Positions 41,001 to 51,200 of a stretch of DNA of 64,000 nt are shown piece after piece. The notes below the pieces were generated by a model. It was not told the DNA's origin. It saw nothing but the letters and a program-made list of their open reading frames with translations, and made no database searches. Source of the stretch: Struthidea cinerea (lineage: Eukaryota; Chordata; Aves; Passeriformes; Corcoracidae); NCBI GenBank assembly GCA_013397865.1, contig VZTI01005559.1, positions 1,565,144-1,629,143 of the forward strand, given 5' to 3'. The position numbers and the translations under genes were made by a program. Position 1 is the first letter of the stretch, and every line of letters begins with the position of its first letter.

Positions 41001-41936
41001 ATCCACAGAAAACAAGCTAGAAGCAAATGCAAGCAGCAACCTGGTCCAGGCCTCTACGCATTTCAGAGTGGCTGCCTCTGGCAGCTGGGAATGTCCCTGT
41101 GCAGGGCAGGCCTCCGGTCCTCTCGAAGTGTGAAAGCTCACCTCTTGCTGAGGCAAAACACCCCCACACCCAGATACCAACACCATGTCTCCTCTCTGGT
41201 AGGCACTGCTCCCATTTGGGTGTATGGACCTAGTCCACCTCCATGCTCTCACCAGCCTTAAATCATACGACTTCTGCTAACCCTGACCTTGACAGGTCTG
41301 CAGGACCAGGTCAGAAGGTCGTTTGCTGAAACACAAGAATGATAGAATGGTTTGGCTTGGAAGGGACCTGAAAGATCATCTGGTTCCAACCCTGCTGCCA
41401 TTGGCAGGGACACTTCCACTAGACCAGGTTGCTCAGAGCCCCATCCAACCTGGCTACGAGCACTGCCTGGGAATATGGAATCCTTCGTCCCCAGTACCCA
41501 ACTATTTCTCGACAGCATCTTCCTCAGCACGTTCCCTACCAGCACATCAGCACAACGGAGGCACATCTGCTCTCTGAGCCCCTCATGTCCACGCTCAGGG
41601 AGCTTCCCTGCCAGCCAGCCTGGAGCCGCTTCCCACGGCGCCTCCATCCCTCCCAACCCCCTGTGAGCCCCCTGGGATCGCTGCTGAGCGGCACCGGCGG
41701 CCCAACCCCTCCAGAAAGGGGGGTCCTAGCGGTCCCGCGCCCCAAACTTCCGCGCCCCCCGCTCCTTCCGCCGCCGGCGCCCGCGGGCAGCAGCCGGGGC
41801 CCCGCGGCGCCCCGTCCGAGCGGCGGGCAAGGCGCGGCCTGCACTCACAGGAGGTCGGGCCGGTGGCGGTGCAGGATGGCGCAGAAGGCCAGTCCGTCGC
41901 GGAAGGAGGTGCTGAGGTCGCGGATCTCCACGCCGC
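23035..41936 (-). CDS. MICALL1: MICALL1, MICAL-like protein 1 (5' end lost in gap)
   Basis: Scaffold of tubular recycling endosomes that binds EHD1 and Rab8/13/35. Sixteen exons in transcript order: 41936-41849 (partial), 35743-35695, 33692-33551, 32430-32327, 31638-31502, 29281-28701, 28159-28096, 27416-27031, 26756-26278, 25822-25688, 25359-25233, 24876-24786, 24409-24336, 23954-23840, 23506-23460 and 23156-23035. About 912 residues are visible; with about 21 lost in the gap the protein would be about 933, against 863 in human. Order: CH domain (GVEIRDLSTSFRDGLAFCAI onward, to about 113); LIM domain (about 168-224, CAACQQH and CFRCKEC zinc ligands); long Pro/Ser-rich linker with two NPF motifs (YNPFEED about 477, ENPFNRK about 703); C-terminal coiled-coil bMERB region (from QYIPEEDIYGEMD), ending KSKSPKEKS. 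Intron 1 is 6.1 kb. Confidence 0.96.
24250..24300 (+). repeat. CR1 retroposon 3' tail fragment
   Basis: The stretch GGGTCCCTTCCAACTCAGGA followed by ATTCTATGATTCTATG is the typical end of an avian CR1 LINE, with its terminal ATTCTATG direct repeats. Only about 50 bp remain, inside a MICALL1 intron. The family assignment is from recall of the CR1 consensus. Confidence 0.85.
34815..35150 (-). repeat. CR1 retroposon fragment, antisense
   Basis: It begins AATCATAGAATCGCAGAATG followed by the GTTGAAAGAGACCTCAGAGG motif, the reverse complement of a CR1 3' end. It continues into the CACCTAAAAGCAGGT and CTCCAGAGCAAGAGACTCC segments typical of CR1 3' UTR. About 330 bp remain with 3' end intact and 5' truncation, inside MICALL1 intron 2 (33693-35694) and in the same orientation as the gene. 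The right boundary is approximate. Confidence 0.88.
41339..41455 (-). repeat. CR1 retroposon fragment, antisense
   Basis: ATGATAGAATGGTTTGGCTT, then GGAAGGGACCTGAAAGATCA, then the CACTAGACCAGGTTGCTCAG segment: the reverse complement of a CR1 tail. Similarity fades after about 41455. It lies in MICALL1 intron 1, about 400 bp from exon 1. Confidence 0.85.
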
Positions 41937-42110
41937 NNNNNNNNNNNNNNNNNNNNNNNNNNNNNNNNNNNNNNNNNNNNNNNNNNNNNNNNNNNNNNNN
42001 NCGGGGCCGGGCGGGGCCTCCCGGGGCGGGGCTCCCGGGGGCGGGGCCCGGGCACGCCGCGGAAGCTCCCGGGGCCCGGGCTCGGCGCTTCCCGGGGAGC
42101 AGGGCGGGAT
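41640..42110 (-). promoter_or_regulatory. MICALL1: MICALL1 CpG-island promoter, interrupted by gap
   Basis: A dense GC and CpG stretch surrounds exon 1, with several GGGGCGGGG-type Sp1 boxes just beyond the gap (about 42003-42050). The transcription start and ATG fall inside or near the unresolved bases. The island ends abruptly at about 42110, where AT-rich sequence begins. Confidence 0.75.
41937..42001. other. Assembly gap (65 N)
   Basis: A run of 65 undetermined bases in very GC-rich DNA. It removes the first roughly 21 codons of MICALL1, its start codon and probably the core promoter. The round size and GC context suggest a sequencing dropout; the true length may differ. Confidence 0.99.
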
Positions 42111-42526
42111 GCTGGGGAGAGCACCCTCTCCCAGCTCGGGGAAAGAGTTGGGCCTGAATTCAATTCAAATTCAATTAGATTAAAAGCCACTAGGCAACCT
42201 AATTTCTGGATCCCTCTCAGGCTTAGACAGAGGCTGCTCCAGGCAGAAGCAGTTCTCAGCAGTCCTAGGAGCATAAGCCGTGGCAGCGGAGTACGTGTAG
42301 GACGTAGGTGGCTCCCAGGGTAGGCTCAGGGCCAGGGAGAGCTTTGAAGATCAAGACACTTGGAGTCACAGGCAACGCTTCACAGGAAGCCCTGGAAGAA
42401 GCGGAGGAAGAGTGCGATACAATCTCAGGAACCCACAACAACGCGGCGATGGATTGGCACGAGAGCTGGTGTGCACTCTCAGGGTGATGGTTTGACAAGA
42501 GGGGGGAAGCACACATTAAAGGCTTC

Positions 42527-42532
42527 TTTATT
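42527..42532 (-). terminator. Poly(A) signal for the candidate gene at 42.9-43.8 kb
   Basis: Minus-strand AATAAA (TTTATT on the plus strand) about 360 bp past the predicted stop codon at 42893. It lies upstream of the MICALL1 promoter, so it is not explained by MICALL1 or by EIF3L, whose own signal is at 45051. Confidence 0.4.
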
Positions 42533-42892
42533 TGGCTTAGCATTCTTTTCACCTCCGACAGCTACCTCTGGGGAAGACCAAACCATCCCATTGATGCTGA
42601 GCTTATTGCTGCCAGTTTCAAATCTGTAAGAGTCCATTCTCTCCAGTTACTTTGTATGGGCTCTACACTCCTTTTCAGGGGTAGCACCCTCTTTCTTCTA
42701 CTCCATTGTTTCATTCTATCACTCTACGGTCCCAGAACTGTAACAAGTGAAAAGCAAATTCTCTGACTGGTTTGTACAGTCTCCCCACTGAGTGGCTGAG
42801 CTAAGCTGTGGTGTAAATCACAAGAAAAACTACTCTGTAGCAAAAAAGGAAATGAAACATTGTGTCGGTTTTGTAAAAACTGAGCTGGCTAC

Positions 42893-43818
42893 TCAGCATC
42901 CCCCAGATCTGGCTGACAGCGTCTTCCGGATGTATCCTAAGGGACAGCAGGACGAGGGAAGTTTTCTTGATTTTTCCAGGTTCCATAATTACAGTCAGCC
43001 CCTCCACAACTGTAGGTCAGAGACCGAGACACAGAGTACACGACCCTGTACTGTGGTTCCCTCTGACAAAACCATTTGGTCCAGAACCACTTCCACTCAC
43101 CAAACCCTGCTGCGGCAGGCGAGGCTCGAGCTCTAGCCACCCCCACCTCCCTCTGGAGCGCCTTCCCAGCACCAGCGGGGCTCTGTTGATGCTGCTGAAC
43201 ACCCTGCATTCCTCCGGCTTCAAGCAGTGCCAGGCACCGCAGCTCGCTGAGCCCATCTTTCCACCCAGTGAGAGCTGCAAGCTCCTCCTGGCTTCGTTCC
43301 ACCAAGTGCCAGTCCTGCTCAGTTAACCTTCGGCAGTCCCTCAGAGAAGGCGCGGAGCCAGGGAGATCAGTGGATGGTCTCTGTGCATCCTTTGGAAGCT
43401 GCTCTGGCAAATGGAAACGAAGCAGCAGCATACCCACATACCTGAGAACAGCCTGTAACGCTGGAGTGTTTCAGATGATACAGATATGCATTAAAAGTCT
43501 GTAATTCCAACATGCCAACCAGATATTAAAATCCCAGTAACACACTGGATTCCTTTGCTATGCTGTGAACTAGAATTGATCATGGAGATACTTGCCAGGG
43601 TTCTCATGTTGTGTATCACATCCACCTGAGCACAGGTCCTGGGAAAGATTTGGGCTTTGGATAATAAGAAAGTAGGGCAGTTGCTGTTGACAGCTACGCT
43701 TACTGTGCTGCTGTTGGCAAATAAACAGGAGGAAAAGTGCCAGCCCTAAAATCAAAAAGGACCAGATTCTGCTTGATATGAACACAGCTCCCCACAGGCT
43801 GCTGCAATGCAGTGGCAT
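42893..43818 (-). CDS. Candidate unrecognised gene: small single-pass membrane protein
   Basis: I do not recognise this protein. Three exons fit in transcript order: 43818-43626, 43403-43101 and 42936-42893. Splice sites are CAG|GTGGAT with CATTTGCCAG|A, then TTTG|GTGAGT with GTCCCTTAG|G; both introns are phase 1, giving 179 residues and a TGA stop. The ATG has G at -3 and an in-frame stop a few codons upstream. Residues about 11-34 form one hydrophobic segment (core IWSFLILGLALFLLFIC). A Cys/Gln/basic patch follows (CQQQHSKRSCQQQ). Exon 2 encodes about 100 hydrophilic, likely helical residues including LTEQDWHLVERSQEELAALTG. The C-terminus is basic and ends SARSGGC. It sits in tandem between EIF3L and MICALL1, where I know no mammalian gene. 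Exon 2 is more GC-rich than its surroundings. A chance alignment of open frames and splice sites cannot be excluded. Confidence 0.4.
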
Positions 43819-43819
43819 C

Positions 43820-45030
43820 TCAGTCCTTTAATTTCTCAATGAGATGGCTGCCTCAAACCCTCCAGAACTGGAGGCAGTGAGCTCCTAGCATCCGTAACAC
43901 TAACAGCAGCAGCTAGAAGGCCAACAGGAATTGCCCAGTTTATCTCACCGTGTTGCCTGTACCCTGCCTGCCTGAGTCACTTGACTTTGTGATGGGAAAC
44001 AGAGCTTACTTTTGAGCAGTATCTAGGACACTGGAAACCTGATCCTCATTCAAACACAGAATATAATCCAACAAAGGCTAATTATTCCCTGTGTCTAAAC
44101 AGAATCACACACAGAGCCAAACTGGACAGCTAGGACCCCTCTCTCAGTGGAAAGGAATGAGAGAGAGAGGTACAAAGAGGCAAATGGTGTATCTGAAACA
44201 CGCTTTGTGTAGCTTTCTATTACACATGCAGGTTTTCCTCTTGCAGCTGTTTCTACCACTCAAACACCAAACTATTTAAAGACGGCAAAAGGGAGAGAGG
44301 GCGTGGAGGGATGCAGTTCATTCTTTGCATTCTCTTCCCCAATACTTGCAGGTCCTTGATTCCCCTTTATGTGACTCGTTTTCAATTTTTTTTTCCCCCT
44401 CTTTCAAGGCACTGCAAGTTTGTGGCTGGAGAGCAGGGAAAATTTGCATTTAAAGGGTTTTAGTAAATTAAAGGCCCTCAGGGAGTTTTCCAGAGAAACT
44501 GAACTCAATTAAATTAAGGTCCAGGTCTCGGGCATCACTTCTGCTGAAATAAAACACAACCTCCAGCAAGGACATCTCATCAGATGACCAGTTAATATTG
44601 GTTCAATGTTTACAAAAATTCTCCCTCTCCCTTAAAAACATGACAATCCACTTTAGAGCATTTCTACTTTATAGCAACTAAAATAAAAAAGAGGGGAGTA
44701 AAGGCAAAAATGCAGCCTTCTAAGAAAGTAACTACAACTCAGGTCTATTCAACGCATGGGGTAAAAGCTAAAAGGAACAGTATTAGCTTGTATCTCTTTC
44801 CATATCCTGTGAAGACACTGTGGAACAGCTCATTTTCTTCCCGTCAATCAGTCCCGCAGCCTTCCCCGTTTGCTGTGCACGGAGAATTTACACAGCACCT
44901 AAAGAGATCTGCTCCCTATCATTACCTGCAACAACACGGACCAACGAGAGCACAAACCAACAGCAGCTGCCCATGTCTCCAGATGCACTTATATTCTTCC
45001 ACAGAGGAAAAACAAATGAGTACAAATGCT
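43820..45030. other. Interval between the candidate gene and the EIF3L 3' end
   Basis: No coding region is supported. An open frame at 44710-45081 (+) overlaps the EIF3L 3' UTR and has no recognisable domain. A stretch at about 44440-44560, rich in TTTGCATTTAAA and AATTAAATTAAGG words, might be conserved non-coding sequence. The rest looks unremarkable. Confidence 0.4.
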
Positions 45031-45050
45031 CACGAGGAAAATTCCGCTAA

Positions 45051-45056
45051 TTTATT
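45051..45056 (-). terminator. EIF3L: EIF3L poly(A) signal
   Basis: TTTATT on the plus strand is AATAAA on the minus strand, about 180 bp after the EIF3L stop codon. The implied 3' UTR is about 200 bp. Confidence 0.7.
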
Positions 45057-45232
45057 AGATGTTGTGTCCTTTGTAGGATAGTTTGAGCCAAACAAGTCTG
45101 CATATTTAAATACAAAAAACCTTCAGAGTCCCAAGAGATTCCAGAAATGCCAGAACCCTGAGCTCCCCTCCCTCAACACAGAGAATAATCTCTCCCACCC
45201 ACTTCTCTTCACAGGCCTGCACTGCATCCACA

Positions 45233-48200
45233 TTAGGGTCTCTGGCCCATCTTCTTCAGGGTTCGGTTCAGCTGGAATTAGAGAAAGCAAAGGTCAGAAA
45301 AATACACAGTGATTGATACACACTACTGTTCCCCTCAGCAGACTTTATCCAATGCCTCTTAATTCCTTCCTCTCCAACTCACTGACAAAGAGAGCTCTCG
45401 AGCAAGTACAGTGTGTCAAGTAGAAGGGGAATAAGTAGAATTCTCTCCTCTCCAAGATAGCAGAGGAAGATGTGGGGAGAGGATGCAAACTTGTAGCAGT
45501 GGTTATCACAACCCTGTATAAAGTCCCCAAAACTCAAGAATTTTGCCCTCTGAGTTTCCAGCGAGGAACAACCTCTGCTGGGCAAGAGTGGAGTAGTGAC
45601 AGAACATCACCTCCTGCCCAAACACAATGCTGAAGCCATCTCTGCTCCAGAAATTTTTGAGGCCATTTTCTAGTGCCATAGTTATGAAGTTAGAGATATA
45701 ATTTTGGTTGTGTTACTGACAGGAACACCTCATTTATCTAGGGACAATGGAGTCAGCATCCCTGGACAGTAAAACCCTTCTCCTTTTCCACTGTGGCTCA
45801 AACGAGCACTTCTCACAAAAAACATGCCATTCTTCAAAGGCCAGCAGCTGCTGCTTAGAATACCTGCCTTTGCCCAGTGCCTTGCAGAGCCAGGGCTCAG
45901 TGCAGCATGGAATTACACAGCTGTTTCACACAAGTGTGGACCCTCGAGGGCCTGCACAGCACAGTGTTTCCCCAACATGTTTCCTGCAGAGCCACACAGC
46001 TCTCCTGCCCAGGCCTCACCTCCTCAAACTTGTGGATCTGGCGGATGAAGAAGTCCCCATAGCGTCGAGCGACCTTTGTGTCTGCAATATGGATCATGTC
46101 CTGGGAAGAGAACAGGATGAGATTAGGAAAAGGACTGTGCTACTAACAGAGAGACAGCAAGAACTGCCAAACATAAGGATCAAGCTATAGTGCTTCGCCC
46201 CAGCCATGGCTCAGCATCACACATATCTGACCTGTGCTAGTCCCACAGCATCTATTCAGTTCTCCTTGGGCTGCCTTCCCTCATACATTTGCCTGGGATG
46301 GGTCCCCAGTTCACATTGTATTCACTTCCTGCATTCTTATACCCTCTGTATGTTTTTGTCTTCCTTGTAGCAGTTTGACAGTTCCAACCCCAGCTCATAC
46401 TTCCCTCTTTTCAGTCACACTACATGCCATGAGAGCTGGGCTGAGACATGGCATGAGACCTTGCAAGAAGAGGCCTGCTACAAGGACCAAGAACACAGGG
46501 CAACCTGGTCTCCTTCCTAGCAAGGAACCTAATGGTTACTGCTATCTTCTTTGAAAATCAAGTCCTACAAGACTCTTGGCTATGCTTCCTGCTGCTGGAG
46601 CTCCAAGGGCAGATGGTGACAGTCCCACACCTTGTGCTTAGATTCCTCCTAGAGCAGCCACTTTGCTCCAGTGCAAAGGAGACCTGTAATGTGACCAAGT
46701 AACATCTCTGCTTTGTCCAACAAAGGAGAGATGTGGGGGACACCTATAAGGACAATCCCACCTGACACACTAACAGCAGCACTACCTATTACTCAATTAT
46801 CACCTCCCAGAACACTGACAAGCAGTTCCCTCTGTCCTGGGGAAGTTTTTGTTTTCTAGGTACATTGACTGCCAAAGCTGCCTGTGGTATTACATCACTC
46901 TTCATCCACTGACACTCTTTTTATGCAAGGCTATAACTCCATTATGGGCAGCCAAGCCCTATAAATGGCAAAGGAAGAAGGAATGTTTCCCACAGAACGG
47001 AACAAAACTAGGTGCTGCCAATTCCAGAATTTCTTGGGTGAAAGAATATCCCAGCCGGCAAGCGGCAGATACCAACCTTGTCAATATAGAAGTCAACCTC
47101 AGAGGCAGACTGGAACTCTCCATCCAGGGCAGATATGCCACTGGTCCATACCAGGTTCTTCATCTTGTGCTTGAAGACGAGCAGCTGGATACGGAACTCC
47201 TGCTCTGTGAGGTCTAAGAAGCCGGCCAGCTTCGCCACGGGCATGGTGGTGTAGAGCTTGAGGAAGCTACGGATGGTGGAAAGCTGGGCCTGCTGCTGAA
47301 CTTCATCAGCGAAGACCTTGAGCTGCTGCAGGAAGGGCTCCTTGTGGTAGTTGGGGTGCACGTTGTCATAATTGGGCACCACAGGGGAGAGGAACTTGGG
47401 GCAAGCGTAACTGAAGAGCTCCTCGTAGACCTGCGCGTCGCCCTTCTGCATGCGCAGCATCTTGTCCCCGTACTTCTCGCGCAGCTGCAGGTGGATGCTC
47501 TCGTCTATGCGCATGGGGTACATGGTGAGGGCGATGGCCAGCAGCGCGTGCATCTGCTCGTTCTGCTTGTTGATCTGACACAGAGAGGAGACCCTGTCAG
47601 CGTGCTCAGGCTTTAGGGTGCCCAAGGAGCTTCGCTTTGCAGAAGAAGATCCTTTACACAGAGCACTGATGGTCCTAATGCTCAAGGGGAATAGCACAAA
47701 GAAGCAGTGCCTCTGGGCAAAGCAAATGGATGAACGACATATCAAGGCTCTTACAAATAAAAGAGAGGGCTGGACAAGAGGAAGGTGCAGAGTGAATGCA
47801 TCCAGAGCCATGCAAAACCTGGATGGCCAGAAGCACATTTTACTATTTTGGTACAAGAACATACAGAGAAGGGAATGCAGATGGTTTAACAACCATCTCC
47901 TGGCAAGGGACAGTTATCAGGGAGGTCAGTGAAGAAAAGACTGAGAATGAAGATTTATCTGAGTGTGGGATGAAATGGACAGCTGTGTGGCTGAAACAGA
48001 CACACCAACTTTTTGGAGTGTCATGGAATTAAGACTGGCAGGATTTGGCTAAACAAAGAGTTAGAAATTAATCACAAGGATAAAAAGCAGACAGCAGGTA
48101 AAACAGGCACCAAAATCAGGAGGTAAGACAGCTTAGGTAGAAAGAGAAAGGAGCTTTGTTACAGCCATGTCTGTGAATGATTATCAGATAATGGAAATAC

Positions 48201-51200
48201 TTCTGACAATGGCAGCAACCTGAAGTGCAGGACTGGACTAGAAACACAACTGAGTCTGAAGGAGCATCAACAAGAGTATCATTAGCAGCTGATACGCATT
48301 AACAAACCTGCCTAGAGGGAGAGTGCAGATGGACCTGGGACAACAATATGAGGAACACCCAAAGTAACTAGTAACATAGCAAAGAGAAAATACTGCCACA
48401 TGCGGCAAACAGAGGATCCCCAGTCACCACCACCAGCAAAGTCCAGGAAAATTCACCTTATTAGACATAAGGTATTGGGTGATAAAGGAGGGACAGGAAA
48501 GAAGACAGCAGCTTTTTCTTTTGAGAAGTCTAGTCTATTCTATCTCTTACCATCTCATACTTGTAGGTCGTCCTCTGAAACATGCTCTTGGTCCTCTGGA
48601 TGTAGAGGAGGATGTTGGCAAAGACACGGATGGCATCCTGGTAACGCCGCATCATAAGGTACGCGAAGCCCACGTAGTAATAGGTGGTCACCTGGCACTC
48701 AGGCACTCGGGAGTACATGCTCTGAGAAGGAAGGAGTAACATGCTATGTTAGAGGGGAGACAACAATCCAAACTGCTTGTTAGCCACAATCCAGCCACCT
48801 CTGCTTTCACGCCCATCCCAAATACAGAAAGGAGAGGGTTAATTCAGGATACCTCACCTCCCACCCATCCCTGCAGCAGCTTCCTCACTGTTTTATTAGA
48901 TCATCCCATTTCCTATGTTTTCCAGTTTCAGCTTCCTGCAAGCAGAGGACTCTTGCACTGTGCCTAACATTGCTCCGCTCAGTTCCCTTTCCCCCTATTT
49001 CACTCCACATCCTGTGCCAGCCAGCACATATGTAGATCTGTGCCAAGCCCTGGCCCAAGCCCATTGCTGCTGGGCTTTTATTAGCCACAAGCAGCACCCA
49101 ATTCTAAGGCAAAAACACTCAAGGTGTGAGCGGGCATGGTGAGAACATAAGTCAAAAATACAAGAAAGAGCCACTGACAAAGGTAAGAATGGTGTGTTCA
49201 GGTAGTTACCACTGCACCACGACTAGCAGTTCCAGCAGTATTCTCTGCAACAGCACTGCCTTGCACATCACAGCAAACCTCCTAAAAAACCGGGCAATTG
49301 TGCTGCAACAGCATCAGGCATTATCATATGGCTTGATTTAATGCCAAAGCTCCAGCTGTGCTCAGCTACAAACTCCTGACAACTACAACAGATACAAACA
49401 GTTCCTCAGCTGGAAGGTTCAGTATAGCAATTTTTCACAAGCATGTTTGAACAGAGGCATTTGGAAGACTGCAAAAGAAGGGTTAAAACATGTTGTATTA
49501 CCTTCTTGTTGAGCTCGATGTTCTCCAGCACCTTGATGGCTTGGTAGTAATCTCCCAGCAGAGAGTGCAGCCGCAGCAGCCCAACCAGGCTGAAATAGCC
49601 CAGCATCTTGTAGAGGGAGTGGCGCCCATATTCACCAGCCACACTTTCAGGGTCACCTAGGGAAAAAAGGAACCACAATGCCATCCTCCAAGCTTCCCTT
49701 TCAATACTCTTGTTTAAAAGCAAAGGGAGCAAGGCCTGAAATGTAATCACTGGTACTTCTCACCAAAGGCCAACAGAACCTGTTCCCAGCCAATCCATCC
49801 ACTGATTATGGGTTTGATCCGGCTCCCAAACAGAGTTAACCAACTTGCGTCAAATCAAAGCAAGGAAGCACAGACGCCAGTGCTGCTTGGCACCACCCAA
49901 AGCTCACCTCCACTTGTATAGACCTCCAGCTGTCGGTTGATGTTGGATTTGTCCACCAGGGAGTGCAACACATTAAGGACACTGTGGACGTTCCAGATCT
50001 TGGGGTTGGAACGAAGGAAATCAATTTCCTCTTCAGACTTTTTGGCTGTTTTACAGCGGTACTGGCTGAAAGACTGGAACTACAGGAAAAAGCAGGGATT
50101 CACTGATGAGCAGCTTGTTTGGAGATGCTCAGCTAAGTGCACTAAGCTTACAACTTGCTCACACAAATGCATTACAAAAAACTACAAGCTGCATGGAAAA
50201 AAGAAAGTTTCACGTGAAATCACATGGAAATCAAAATGGCAGATTATACCATCTTTAAAGCACCTAAAAAAAATTATACAGTACAGAGAGAAAAGGCCAG
50301 GAGACAGATCTAAGCAAAAAGGATCTCTTAAACAATTAGGACAGGCAACTAAACACAAATTTGCTGTCTGAACAAGTAGAAACAAGAATGACCAAATTAT
50401 AAGATGTGTATGCATACACACATCTTTTTCCTCTATATGCACACATCTTTTTTGTTCTCAAGCTTGTCAAGACAATGCTTGAGGAATTCCAGGCAGCTCT
50501 ATAATAAAAAGTTATGAAGAAAGGAATATATTCGCTAAAGAGAAAAACCAATTGCATTTGAGATCCGTACTGTTGCACTCAGAGCAGTAAGTAGGAAAAT
50601 ATTTCTTAACGTCAAGATCTCAGACCACATCTTATTTCAAATCAGGTCATCAATCTCTCAGTGCAAGCATAAAGGCCCTACTGACTAAGAAAGACAGAAC
50701 TTTTGTTCTGAAAGAGAAATAGGCACAAAAGTTCAGGACTCCCCAAAGAGCACCCTGAAACTTAAAAATTTGTACATTTACAACTGCTTCATCTGCCTGG
50801 TAACACAAGAGTAACAGTGATCACCTAAGATTTTCAACCTGCAATGGTACCCCTGCTATGGAAGTCACAGCAAGGGAAGAGATGGAAAATTTATACAACT
50901 AATAAAGGCAAGGCCACCCTAAAATGGCCCAGTTTTATCATCACATACCTGGTATATGAATTCATCAATGATATCCCAGAGCCACTGGTTGGGCAGTTCC
51001 AGAGGAGCAGGGCCATCAGCATCTGCAGGAGAATAGATGAGAGGGTTAACACCTTGAGCAAGAACATTGTCAGAACTGGAGGAGCAGACAAATTAGAGAA
51101 CAGAAGAATTTCCCTGAAATGGGAGATACAGCAGCAGATGAATGAAGCTTTCAGTAGAGCTGAGATACATAGCTTTGACTACCTCAACTGTTTTCACTTT

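Noticed and set aside
43570..43625. Extension of the candidate gene's first exon to its own stop at 43570
   Set aside because: Reading through gives an 82-residue protein and ignores the good CAG|GTGGAT donor that joins in phase to the next open exon. It remains the alternative if splicing is not found.
44710..45081. 123-codon open frame (+) at the EIF3L 3' end
   Set aside because: It overlaps the EIF3L 3' UTR and poly(A) signal and has no recognisable features.
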